Assembly (NCBI GenBank): GCA_910589415.1
Contig: OU342631.1
Span: forward strand, 20,088,001 to 20,152,000
DNA length: 64,000 bases
Direction: 5' to 3'
Source of the DNA: Malachius bipustulatus
Lineage: Eukaryota; Arthropoda; Insecta; Coleoptera; Melyridae
In this document: positions 50,001-59,578 of the stretch, piece after piece
Layout: each line of letters starts with the position of its first letter
How positions within the stretch are numbered: position 1 is the stretch's first letter
Made by a program: the position numbers and the translations under genes
Notes under the pieces: model-generated
The model's database searches: none
The model's input: only the letters and a program-made list of their open reading frames with translations
What the model was told of the DNA's origin: nothing

Positions 50001-53000
50001 GCCTGAGTTGGTTGTGCACTCCAGTGTCGCAGCGCGCTGGAAGACAAGAAGAAATACTTGTCGGACGGACTAAAGAAAAAGTTTTTGATGGAAAAGTATC
50101 CTAGGAAAGGTAAACTGTCATTCGTGCCGCCAATATGAGGTGGCAGTGAATCTAAAATAGTTGGCTCTGAAGATGGACAAATATATTGGCGCGAGACAGA
50201 AGTTAGCGGGATCTGCTCTAACAGCATTGGCCCCATTGATCGAGTCGTTAGCACCCCTGAGAGATACAGAAAATATTATTTATCGTTAAACGTTAGCACG
50301 AGATGCAATAGTTTTTCTTTGATAAGATATAACATTCATATCGGTTTATACGAGTGTTATGTTTTGATTGAGAGGTATAAAAGGTCTCACTTAATAATCA
50401 TGCTTTATCTGGAAGGTAAAGTAGAGATTATATTGGTCTGCATTATCCAAGAGATAAGATTGGAGCAATTTTACAAACTAACCTTTTTTTTGTTAGCATA
50501 AACTACATAAATAGACGATTATGCTACGATCGCAGCAACGTGAGTACTTTTGCGAGTCGCCTAAAACATTTTGTGAAAACTTGGGAAGCGATCTCTGATG
50601 ACAAGTCTATCATTCAAACAGAGAAAGGTTATAAATTGCCGTTCGAGTCAACCCCTTCACAGATTTACTCTCCATCATCCAGAGGATGGCCGGAGCAGGA
50701 ATGGGCATCCAATTGGAAATTGATAGACTGCTTTCGATAAACGTGATTGTGGAGACTTAGGAAGTTTCAAGTCAGTTTTTTCCGCCGTTTTTCTTAGTTA
50801 CCAAGTCTGATGACCAGCATAATTCTGAACTTGAAGGAGTTGAATACCTGTATCTTGAAAGATCCTTATTTATTGATCCCAGTATGGGGCCACATCGCAA
50901 GTTTTTGAGGTTTATGTTAATGGCAAAATTCACGAGTTTGCTTGCCTTTTCACCTATGTACGTGCCCATTGACTCTTACAAAGTTATTGAAGCCAGTAAT
51001 AAATTATCTACGTTCGAGAGGTTGGCTCTCGATGGTGTACCTGGATGATTTTTTACCTTAAGGCCACTCGGTTGAAGAGTGCAGCGAGAATCTGACTCAA
51101 ACCATCGAACTAATTGAGAGATTAGGATTTATCATCAACTGTGACAAGTCCAAATTGGTGCCTGAGAGGCGATGTAAATATTTAGGATTCTTTTTAGATT
51201 CAAATACACTGAGAGTTGAGCTTCCACAGAGAAAAAGATCACGATGTAAAAGCAGATTGAAATCCTTATGAGGAAAAGGAAGTTGAAGATTTGTGTGTGT
51301 TTGCCAAGGTTGTTTGGTCAGTGATGGCTTGCCATCCTGCAGTCGAGTACGGCCTGTTACAAGTTGGCCTTGAATAAATTTTGCAGATTGTTCAAAAGAG
51401 CAGAGTCAGGTCTTAGAAAAAATTTAGCGTTGTTTCGATGCGTTCATGTCAGTGGCGAAGTTTATTCTAAGAAACTGGGATTGGTGACTGAAGGCGTTGC
51501 CTAAGGCTAGTAGGAAAGTGAGGAGCAAAAGGTACTAGAGAACAATTTATTTTGATGTTTCGTTGTCCGGATGGGATGTTTTTTGTAATGGCGAGCCCGC
51601 CAATGGACTTTGGAATCAGAAGGAGAGGAATCTTCATATAAATCATTTGGAGCTTAATGCGGTTTTATTGGCATTGAAGTGATTCGCAGCTTATCTAAGG
51701 GATGCAGATGTTTTGCTCATAGTTTATAATACGGCGACGATAGCCTACATCAATCGGATGGGAGGTATCCGTTATTCTCCTCTTCATGTGTTAGCATAAG
51801 AGTTATGAAACTGGTGTGAGGCCTGTCAGTTATGGGTTTACGCTTCATACATTCCCTCAAAGGAAAATGTCGAAGCGGATCCTTCATCACGTATCGATGA
51901 TTCGGAAGCCGGATGGAACTGGCGGACTATGTATTTAAAAGAATTATGGGAAGTTCGGGAACCTGTGAAAAAATATTTATTTGCTTGGAGAATAAATGCT
52001 AAGTACGCAGACTGTTGCTCTTGGTAAATATACCCTGGGACTTTCGCCTTTGAGGCATTTACGATCAGTTGGTCTGATTGGATGTTTTATTACTTATCAA
52101 AAGTGACATCAGGGCAGAAGCTGTCGCAGTTGTACCTCACTGGTCGACTCAGGTCGGTTCCGAGGTTTCAAAAAATTATTACCAGTGGATTGGATCTGGT
52201 TTGAAGTAGCGATCCTAATATATTGGACTCCTTGTAGAACACGTGAACATCTACTGGCGGCGAAGCTCATCTTGGCTGCCGCCACGTTATTAGCCAAGCG
52301 TTATTGTTGAAAGATACACCTTAAGAAGCGATTAACATTTCAATCGATTCTTCAACAGAATCCACGTTAAAAAATTATAATAGGATTCTTAAGCTCTGGT
52401 GACGATGGAATTGGCGTAATTATGAGGATCCGTATGATGTATCAGTGGGGATTTTGAAGAATTTTAAGTTCCTCTCGTAGAGATGGTGCTGGCCATAGTA
52501 CGCTGAATTCCGCAAGAGCGGCACTGCCATTAATATCAGGGGAGGATGTTACAAATAACCAGCTGATAGTTTCATCAGAGTATCTTAAAAGATAAGGCCC
52601 AGTTTACCCAAGTACGAATCCACGTGGGACGTGGATCTGGTTCTAACTACCTTGACAACGTGGTTTCCGCTAGAAGAGTTGGCCTTGAATAAATTGACAA
52701 AAAAGCTAGTGTCGCTGTTGCCCTTAGGCACCGCTTATCGCTGTCAAACCTTTGGCGTTAGTTAAGATTTCTAATATCATTGCGTTGGAGTGCAAGATTG
52801 AAATACGTATCCCAGAATTCCCAGATAGAAATAAAACTTTTCGACCAGGGATTCCTCAACCAGTGCTGAAGATTGTTTTCTTCCGAGAAAAACCTGAATT
52901 GTGTATCTCGCAAATTTTGAACCAGTACTTGATGGTGACGAAAAACCTTCTAGGGAATATTATTATTATTGACTCACTGTTTCTTTTAACAAACCCAAAA

Positions 53001-56000
53001 GGCAGTTAAAAGTGAGACAATTAGTCGTTGTATTATATCAACATTGTTGTCCTTAGGAGTGGATCAAAGGTTTACCACGCATTCTACGCGACATGTGTCG
53101 ATATCTAACGCATGTCAGAAAAAGTATGAGTTTCGAGGAAATTTAGAAAGTGGCTAGTTGGTCCTCGAATTCAAAGGAATTCGTCGATTATTATCAACAG
53201 CCAATAATTATTGTTGTCAGCAATATTATGTTTGCAGAATCAGTACTATCATTCAGTTCTTACATCTGTTAAGTACATTTCTATTCCCTTATAATTTCGT
53301 TGAGTTACATTACTACCTAAATACTATTGGTTTTATAATAATACTTGGAGCATTCATTGGCCCATATTTTCATTTTACTCTGTATTATTCAAATAAATAA
53401 TATTTAAATGATGAAGAGAATGGTTGCTCTGAACAGCTACCTTCGTAATCTCGAAGTGCGAGACACGAAGGATAATTGAAAGATATCACGAGCCCGCCGA
53501 AGGCGGGCGAAGTTTGATCTCAATTATTCGAGTGTCTCGCACGAGAGATTCCCACCCATATACTTATAAATATTACCCACCCCCTTTTCAGGTAAAATGA
53601 AAAATAGAATTGCTTTATACAAATGAGTAAACAGTTACTAGGGAGCGCTATGGTAACGGGAAAGCGCTTTTGTTTATATTTTTAGCTCTGAACTTGTGGT
53701 CCAAGACATAGAAGTAGTGATACTACCTTTACATTTCTATTCCCTTATAATTTCGTTGAGTTACATTACTACCAAAATACTATTGGTTTTATAATAATAA
53801 TTGGAGCATTCATTGGCCCATATTTTCATTTTACTCTGTATTATTTAAATAAATAATATTTAAATGATGAAGAGAATGGTTGCTCTGAACAGCTACCTTC
53901 GTAATCTCGAAGTGCGAGACACGAAGGATAATTGAAAGATCTCACGAGCCCGCCGAAGGCGGGCGAAGTTTGATCTCAATTATTCGAGTGTCTCGCACGA
54001 GAGATTCCCACCCATATACTAATAAATATTACCCACCCCCATTTCAGGTAAAATGAAAAATATAATTGCTTTATACAAATGAGTAAACAGTTACTAGGGA
54101 GCGCTATGGTAACGGGAAAGCGCTTTTGTTTATATTTTTAGCTCTGAACTTGTGGTCCAAGACATAGAAGTAGTGATACTACACCTTCGTAGTCTCGAAG
54201 TGCGAGACACTCGAATAATTGAGATCAAACTTCGCCCGCCTTCGGCGGGCTCGTGAGATCTTTCAATTATTGTGTTATGTTGTGAATGATTATCGATTTA
54301 TCATTGACGTTTGTTCGAAAAGGGTTATTGCTTTATCAAATTATGAATTCTACTTTCTGAGGCAATATTTCACTACCTTCTAAGCTTTTATCAATCAGAA
54401 AACTGTGTAGCTTTATATGTACATATTTATATATATATATATAACACACCAAATTAGAAACTGCTGTTTCTTGGGGACGTTGTCAATGATAAATTAGGGC
54501 TTCAAAACAGTGTACTCTTTATTAAAATCATCCGAGCTTTCGAGAGTTGTCACTCTCTTCTTCAGGGATCTACAATTATTATCAAACGGTTATTTAAAAA
54601 TTATTACAATCAATCAATAATACAAAAGTATTTACAAAATTTTTAAGATGGTTGGTAATATTATGATAGAACTTACTCTTAATGTGAGGTTTTCAAAATT
54701 TAAAATCAACAAGTACAAAGGACATCCTGGCTGTATAAATATAAATGTCTGTATTTTCTGGTTCTGAGTAATTATACTTCTGCTTCTGATATGTTATTTT
54801 TGCAGTTATGTTACAGACCATTTAATGAAATCCAAAAAACTTTCATCTTATTTGTTTATTGTGTTATTTGTTATTGTTCAGCCACCATTTTTGCATCGAA
54901 AATTCAGGACGGCGATGCGCGCAGGCTCTCCTGATTGTATGGAGTGACGTGGTATCTGGGTATACGTCGTTGTCAAATTGATCCAAAAAACCAGAGGCCA
55001 GGGAAATTATTTTTGAGTTTTAGAGTTACAGTCTATTCTTTAAGTTAACTTTATTTAAATCAATTATTATATGACTTGGCTGTCATCGAGATGCCTCTTC
55101 TCAACTCCCCACTTATTTAAACAAAGTAGGTACATATAACCTGTAACTCTAAAACTCAAAAATAATTTCCCTGGCCTCTGGTTTTTTGGATCAATTTGAC
55201 AACGACGTATACCCAGATACCACGTCACTCCATACAATCAGGAGAGCCTGCGCGCATCGCCGTCCTGAATTTTCGATGCAAAAATGGTGGCTGAACAATA
55301 ACAAATAACACAATAAACAAATAAGATGAAAGTTTTTTGGATTTCATTAAATGGTCTGTAACATAACTGCAAAAATAACATATCAGAAGCAGAAGTATAA
55401 TTACTCAGAACCAGAAAATACAGACATTTATATTTATACAGCCAGGATGTCCTTTGTACTTGTTGATTTTAAATTTTGAAAACCTCACATTAAGAGTAAG
55501 TTCTATCATAATATTACCAACCATCTTAAAAATTTTGTAAATACTTTTGTATTATTGATTGATTGTAATAATTTTTAAATAACCGTTTGATAATAATTGT
55601 AGATCCCTGAAGAAGAGAGTGACAACTCTCGAAAGCTCGGATGATTTTAATAAAGAGTACACTGTTTTGAAGCCCTAATTTATCATTGACAACGTCCCCA
55701 AGAAACAGCAGTTTCTAATTTGGTGTGTTAAAGTATTATTGTCATACTTCCAAAGGAACAATATATATATATATATATACAGGGTGTCCCATAATATGTG
55801 GGCAATCTCCCGGATTTGGGTGAATTTCGTAAAAATAAATGAAAAAATAGCTATAAAATTAATTCCTCAGAGACACCCCTACAAAGATATTAGCTGTTGA
55901 AGTTGAGGGTTGAAAATCAATTTTTTGCAATAACTTTTTTATTTCTTGACCGATTTTGATAATTTTTGGTGTTATTTTGTATTATTTTGAACTGTTTAGA

Positions 56001-59000
56001 ATAGTGTTTCATAATCTTTGGTAGCACATCCATAGACCTCGGGATGGCATAACCCCCTCATTCACTTGAAAGAAAACAATAAAAATAATAATTTTACAGT
56101 TTTTTAAGGTTAATTTTATTTTCATTTGACATTTTTTACATAAAAAATGTATCCTTATTTATTTCGATAGAGCGAACCGCTATCGAGATAAACGTCCTTC
56201 TAATAGGTGACGCGTCCCAGGAACTTTCTAAATTTCAAGTAAATTTTAACAAAATGGCTGACCTATGACAGTAAATTGAGCAGGAAACAAAACAATAACT
56301 TAATTAAATACACGTCAGTGTCAAAAGATTTCATTTCATGCAGATTCAATTCTAACTGATTTTCTGCGTATTCAGCGTTTTTGTAACTCATTTTAAAATC
56401 AGTTAGAATTGAATCTGCATGAAATAAAATCTTTGACACTATTTGACGTGTATTTAATTAAGTTATTGTTTTGTTTCCTGCTCAATTTACTGTCAAAGGT
56501 CAGCCATCTTGTTAAAATTTACTTGAAATTTAGAAAGTTCCTGCGACGCGTCACCTATTAGAAGGACGTTTATCTCGATAACGGTTCGCTCTATCGAAAT
56601 AAATAAGGATACATTTTTTATGTAAAAAATGTCAAATAAAAAGAAAATTAACCTTAAAAAACTGTAAAATTATTATTTTTATTGTTTTCTTTCAAGTGAA
56701 TGAGGGGGTTATGCCATCCCGAGGTCTATGGATGTGCTACCAAAGATTATGAAACACTATTCTAAACAGTTCAAAATAATACAAAATAAAACCAAAAATT
56801 ATCAAAATCGGTCAAGAAATAAAAAAGTTATTGCAAAAAATTGATTTTCAACCCTTAACTTCAACAGCTAATATCTTTGTAGGGGTGTCTCTGAGGAATT
56901 AATTTTATAGCTATTTTTTCATTTATTTTTACGAAATTCACCCAAATCCGGGAGATTGCCCACATATTATGGGACACCCTGTATACAGGGTGTCTGCTTA
57001 AGGCTGGCCACCGGCTATATCTCGGAAACTAATAGGCCTATGACCTCAAAATAAAAAATTTCCAGACATAAGTGATCACGAGAAATTCTATGAAAATATT
57101 TTCAAGATGGCCGCACTTCCGGAAATACCGGAAGTTGACACCTACTTCGTTATTTTAATGGAAACAACCTGTAAAATATTATATCTTTTAAATGTCTGAA
57201 GAAATCGAATACAGGTGGTTTTAACCATTGGAATTTAGATTGAGCGGTTTATGAGTTATAAACAAGTGAAAATCGAAAATTTTCAACTTCAAAGCAGTCT
57301 AGAACTGGAACGGCTCAAGATATCTAAAAACGGTTTACATGTCCCTATCTTAACTTTTCACATAGTATCTTTCTATGTGGAGTAAGTTTTAATACAGGGT
57401 GATGAAAATTATCCGATTTTTCATCACCCTTTATTAAAATTTAAACCACATAGAAGGATACTATGTGAAAAGTTAAGATAGGGACATGTAAACCGTTTTT
57501 AGATATCTTGAGCCGTTCCAGTTCTAGACTGCTTTGAAGTTGAAAATTTTTGATTTTCACTTGTTTATAACTCATAAACCGCTCAATCTAAATTCCAATG
57601 GTGAAAACCACCTGTATTCGATTTTTTCAGACATTTAAAAAATATAATAATATACAGGGTGTTCCTGTTAAAATAACGAAGTAGGTGTCAACTTCCGGTA
57701 TTTCCGGAAGTGCGGCCATGTTGAAAATATTTTCATTGAATTTCTCGTGATCACTTATGTCTGGAAATTTTTTATTTTGAGGTTCTAGGCCCATTAGTTT
57801 CCGAGATATAGCCGGTAGCCAGCCTTAAGCAGACACCCTGTATATATATAATTAATATAGCACAATTACCATTACATAGTGTAGTGGTGTAGCTTTAACT
57901 AAAGAGAAAGGTGCGGCCAGAAAAGAGCTTACTTAGATTATTATAGATTAACCGGCCCTTAGTGCCGGTTGCACAAACGTAAATCCAGAATTTTCAGATA
58001 ACTACTGATTTTAAAATGCCCTATATTACCAAAATATTTGTCTGATACTGCTGAAAATAAGTTTTAGGTACTCCCTTTAAGAAGAGTTAATTACTGATAA
58101 AAAATAAAAGATCATTAAATATTTTAGTCGTTTTTTCAAAATTAGCAATTTTAAATCAGTAATTATCTGAAAATTATTAATTTACGTTTGTGCAACCGGC
58201 ACTAAGTATCTTTTAAAGTAATTACTTTTATAAAGAAATTAATAAAAGAGCTTTATAATACGTACTCACTTTTCATGAATATCCATAACCGAGTAATAAG
58301 CAACAATCGGGTGCTTAAGTTTCTGCAAATTTAAAGCAATAGTTACCTACCTCGGAACATCAAATTTAAAATACTTACAGAACTTTCATTATATTTAATT
58401 AAGGCATAGTATAGATCGGGGGACAATTCAACTACCAATTCATCATCATTAAAATATTCCTAAAAAATATTCTTAAGCGAATTTAAAATGGTAAGTATAT
58501 AGAGAGTCTCACTTCACTTCAAGTCAAAATTAAATTATCTATCTATAAAATTTCGCTCTCACTGATTAATTATTCCTCTAATTTTTTTTATAAATAGTAA
58601 CAGTTTAAACTGCTTAGTTTCCTGTAAGATATTTCTAAGCGGTAAATATGGGTCAATGTCAATTTTCGCCTGCTTAATAATAATTAATGACAGTCTTAAC
58701 ATTATCCATAAATTTTAAATGAATTTTTCTTCCTAAGCTTGATCCCTCATTTTGTCTTGAAGTGTATAGAGAGAGCGAGAATTAAAACTTACTAGTTCCG
58801 CAATATCAATTACCATTTCTTTGGTCTGATTTACAGCGTTGTACAACATAATATCTCCATACTGATTTTTGTACCAAAAAGAGGTTTCTAAAAATTGCGA
58901 AAACGTAAGAAAATTAATAAGAATAGGTACCTATAATAAGAACTCACCGTTAATCCATGTCCCCTTCCAAGATTTTGCGTATAATGCATTTTCGACGGTT

Positions 59001-59095
59001 TCCTTAAACATGTAGGAATCTCTTTCAATTCGATCATTGATTCCGTTAGAGAGAGCGTTTGAGGAAATTGGTATTGCAGTCGCTATTAACAAACA
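44000..59095 (-). CDS. DPP4-like: Dipeptidyl-peptidase-4-like (S9B) serine peptidase, 12 visible exons
   Basis: Minus-strand exons 58948-59095, 58793-58887, 58379-58459, 58270-58322, 48793-48989, 48570-48736, 48002-48513, 46323-46548, 46091-46272, 45635-45990, 45373-45584 and 44000-44098 join in frame to 775 codons plus stop. Every junction is GT-AG. The N-terminal ~500 residues are the eight-bladed beta-propeller, the rest the alpha/beta hydrolase domain. The triad is present: Ser639 in GWSYGG, Asp718 in ADDNVH and His750 in DENHH; oxyanion Tyr555 (YAGP) and Asn720 are also kept. The Glu-Glu dyad of the propeller (WVYEEE in vertebrate DPP4) reads YNYYD at 188-192, and the Arg of the WRH motif is Lys111. 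Residues 1-16 are hydrophobic, probably the end of a signal peptide or anchor whose Met lies in an unseen upstream exon. Length fits the family. Family assignment is firm; dipeptide-releasing activity is uncertain. Confidence 0.93.
44690..45290. mobile_element. Foldback element in the last intron of the DPP4-like gene
   Basis: CCAAGTAGGGGTC near 44690 is mirrored by GACCCCTACTTGCC near 45250. GCTGCAGTGAGCGGATACGGCC and AGCCCGAGCGATTTCAAGAAAT (44728-44785) correspond, inverted and slightly diverged, to 45185-45245. Arms about 140 bp around a unique 300-bp middle. Lies wholly within intron 44099-45372. Confidence 0.75.
45373..45584 (-). CDS. DPP4-like: DPP4-like gene, exon with catalytic aspartate (residues 673-743)
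   Basis: Acceptor TTTTTAG, donor GTAAGA. Encodes TYTERYMGLP, the LLIHANADDNVHYQ motif with Asp718 and Asn720, and LELADIPFHLM. The frame continuing past 45373 is intron. Confidence 0.96.
45635..45990 (-). CDS. DPP4-like: DPP4-like gene, exon with catalytic serine (residues 554-672)
   Basis: Acceptor TTTTTAG, donor GTATTT. Encodes YAGP (oxyanion Tyr555), IDGRGCGKQG, RFGTVEIEDQ and the nucleophile elbow GIWGWSYGGF with Ser639, then GMSVAPVTNFLYQ. All are canonical S9B motifs in the right order. Confidence 0.97.
46091..46272 (-). CDS. DPP4-like: DPP4-like gene, exon (residues 494-553)
   Basis: Acceptor TTTTTAAG after a 50-bp intron, donor GTGAGT. Encodes FVVWENNSDL and ARARLLLPPSY with the RKYPAIVKV strand leading into the oxyanion YAGP motif. 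A closer AG nearer the donor would break the frame and was not used. Confidence 0.9.
46323..46548 (-). CDS. DPP4-like: DPP4-like gene, exon (residues 418-493)
   Basis: Acceptor CTTTTAG, donor GTAAAT. Encodes EHTYVVNINTLEGRCLTCNF and YYTKICEGPGPDYILIV, the late propeller blade with its conserved CxxC and the SGPGxP motif of DPP4 proteins. Confidence 0.93.
46549..48001 (-). other. Intron of the DPP4-like gene, no repeats recognised
   Basis: About 1.45 kb of AT-rich intron between residues 417 and 418. A locally more mixed-composition stretch at 47700-47930 holds no open frame worth calling. Confidence 0.7.
48002..48513 (-). CDS. DPP4-like: DPP4-like gene, exon (residues 248-417)
   Basis: The largest exon, 512 bp, donor GTAAGC. 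Starts AGSKKPSVRTFVID (the YPKAGxxNP motif) and contains YILWEVKWPTDDEVSFDYMH and RVTEIDYWDEESGL, the central propeller blades. Two cysteines (IRCSINITCW) fall where DPP4 has its cysteine-rich region. Confidence 0.95.
48570..48736 (-). CDS. DPP4-like: DPP4-like gene, exon (residues 193-247)
   Basis: Acceptor TTTTCAG, donor GTAATC. Encodes HAFWFSPDDTFLAFAQFND and QYPYRETYRYAK, the WWSPxGxxLAYxxFND region of DPP4. The 56-bp intron to the previous exon is too short to hide a missing microexon. Confidence 0.92.
48793..48989 (-). CDS. DPP4-like: DPP4-like gene, exon (residues 127-191)
   Basis: Acceptor TTTTTTTTAG, donor GTACGA. Encodes GVQWSNCNHSLAYVLNNDIY and the RRITFDGLEDIIFNGGTD segment, the propeller blade just before the Glu-dyad helix. 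Ends YNYY where DPP4 has WVYE. Confidence 0.9.
49435..49680 (+). repeat. Internal direct repeat of the DIRS element, copy 1
   Basis: A block starting GGTTAAACGTTAGCACGAGA and including TTTATCTGGAAGGTAAAGTA is repeated at 50283-50510. Further partial echoes of the CCCGAGAGGTA-AAAGGACTCAAC words lie at 49680-49830. Confidence 0.7.
50283..50510 (+). repeat. Internal direct repeat of the DIRS element, copy 2
   Basis: Diverged second copy of the block at 49435-49680, in the same orientation, about 850 bp downstream. Confidence 0.7.
53275..54181 (+). repeat. Tandem duplication of the DIRS right end (~456 bp period)
   Basis: ACATTTCTATTCCCTTATAA begins both 53275 and 53731, and the two following blocks are nearly identical through the inverted terminal sequence. 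Each copy contains a hairpin GCCCGCCGAAGGCGGGC. A third hairpin in the opposite orientation closes the array at about 54182-54271. Confidence 0.85.
54442..55730. mobile_element. Near-perfect palindrome with 590-bp arms
   Basis: Arms 54442-55031 and 55141-55730 are equal in length and appear essentially identical in inverted orientation, with a 109-bp spacer. The ends are TAACACACC/GGTGTGTTA. Each arm contains a CTGAAGAAGAGAGTGACAAC block followed by GAAAGCTCGG and an AATAAA, reminiscent of retroelement tails. No protein is encoded. Lies in the large intron of the peptidase gene. Confidence 0.92.
55778..56983. mobile_element. Foldback element, TACAGGGTGTCCC ends
   Basis: TACAGGGTGTCCCATAATAT (55778-) is mirrored at 56964-56983. 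The arms of about 590 bp are nearly perfect, with a centre near 56380 (ATTCAGCGTTTTTGTAACTC). Preceded by an (AT)n run at about 55761-55779. Confidence 0.92.
56984..57842. mobile_element. Foldback element directly abutting the previous one
   Basis: TACAGGGTGTCTGCTTAAGG (56984-) is mirrored by the inverse ending ACACCCTGTA at 57842. The arms are about 400 bp, meeting around a TACAGGGTGATGAAAATTAT centre near 57395-57420 that itself looks like another element's terminus. It starts at the next base after the previous element. Confidence 0.9.
57958..58206. mobile_element. 249-bp MITE
   Basis: CTTAGTGCCGGTTGCACAAA and its inverse TTTGTGCAACCGGCACTAAG form the ends. About 26 bp of terminal inverted repeat surround a unique AT-rich middle. 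It sits just upstream (in gene orientation: downstream) of exon 58270-58322, in the large intron. Confidence 0.9.
58270..58322 (-). CDS. DPP4-like: DPP4-like gene, exon (residues 109-125)
   Basis: 53 bp, acceptor TTTGCAG, donor GTGAGT. Encodes KLKHPIVAYYSVMDIHE, matching WRHSYTASYDIYD of DPP4. The WR pair is LK here. It is followed by the ~9.3-kb transposon-filled intron. Confidence 0.88.
58379..58459 (-). CDS. DPP4-like: DPP4-like gene, exon (residues 82-108)
   Basis: 81 bp, 27 codons, phase 0 both sides, donor GTAAGT. Contains LSPDLYYALIKYN, equivalent to the SPDxxxxLLxYN motif of DPP4-family propellers. Confidence 0.9.
58793..58887 (-). CDS. DPP4-like: DPP4-like gene, exon (residues 50-81)
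   Basis: Flanked by TTTTTAG and GTAAGT. Encodes SFWYKNQYGDIMLYN, the blade-1 segment matching the YRxEDGDI region of DPP4 proteins. Phase 1 in, phase 0 out. Confidence 0.9.
58948..59095 (-). CDS. DPP4-like: DPP4-like gene, first visible exon (signal/anchor end and N-terminus)
   Basis: The acceptor TTTTCTTAAG precedes 59095 and the donor GTGAGT follows 58948. It encodes residues 1-49, starting with the hydrophobic CLLIATAIPISSNALS run and then the first propeller strand (SYMFKETVENALYAKSW). No in-frame ATG exists before the upstream stop, so the start codon must be on another exon. Confidence 0.85.
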
Positions 59096-59360
59096 CTTAA
59101 GAAAATTGATATTAGAACATTTATTGACTTGTGATAAATTAATTTATCAAGAAAAAGTAGCTCAAAACCGAATTATTTAATTGACACTTATATCCCTTGT
59201 ATAAAATAATATATCCTGAATCTTGCAAATACAAATATGATCCTAAAAAAGCATATTTTCACTGATTGTAAAAAATTAAAACAAAAAACTATTAATTAAA
59301 ATAATAAAAGATTCTGTGTTTTTTTACTATAATTTAAACTACCCCTTGCTTAAGCGGTCA

Positions 59361-59445
59361 TCAAGCCTGAGCGACTGCGGCCACGGTGGCGATCGCGATC
59401 TTATGTGCCCAAACATAAGTGGCTCCGGCCTTTACGGCAAAGTTA
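59361..59445 (-). CDS. Candidate terminal exon of an unknown minus-strand gene
   Basis: On the minus strand an acceptor (TTATTTTTTAG) is followed by a GC-rich, fully open 85-bp block reading NFAVKAGATYVWAHKIAIAT-VAAVAQA and then TGA. The alanine-rich peptide and codon composition stand out sharply from the AT-rich flanks. It could be the last exon of a neighbouring gene, an alternative exon, or a captured fragment. No homologue recognised; the preceding exon was not found. Confidence 0.3.
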
Positions 59446-59578
59446 CTAAAAAATAATAAAAAATCATAGACATGTCTGGCAGTTCACTTTTGTGGTGATT
59501 TTTGACCCATATTTTCACATTGAATTTAGTTTATGATCAAAAATGACAAACTAGCAACTATCTTATAAAGATTGGTCA

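Larger units (their letters stand above)
49053..54275 (+). mobile_element. Degenerate DIRS-group tyrosine-recombinase retrotransposon
   Basis: Reading the plus strand in shifting frames gives DIRS-type domains in order. The RT region starts SRLKHFVKTWEAISDD (about 50545) with YLDDF (51035-51050) and FIINCDKSKL...YLGFFLDS. RNase H follows at about 51560-51900 (DVSLSGWDVFCNG, NHLELNAVLLALK, ASYIPSKENVEADPSSR), and tyrosine recombinase fragments at about 52330-53260 (THSTRHV, VASWSSNSKEFVDYYQQPI). Stops and frameshifts are frequent and part of the RT palm is deleted. The left terminus (about 49053-49190) is present inverted at the right (about 53620-53728, again 54075-54181), as in DIRS inverted termini. 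It lies antisense in the large intron of the peptidase gene. Confidence 0.88.

Noticed and set aside
49850..50254. Opposite-strand frames inside the DIRS element
   Set aside because: No match to the Gag-like or other DIRS proteins could be supported; likely remnants or chance frames in a decayed element.
55612..55650. Hammerhead-like block CTGAAGAAGAGAGTGACAAC followed by GAAAG in the 590-bp palindrome
   Set aside because: It has the CUGAAGA and GAAA boxes and a stem between them, but an extra A precedes stem II and no consistent stems I and III could be drawn. Not called a ribozyme.
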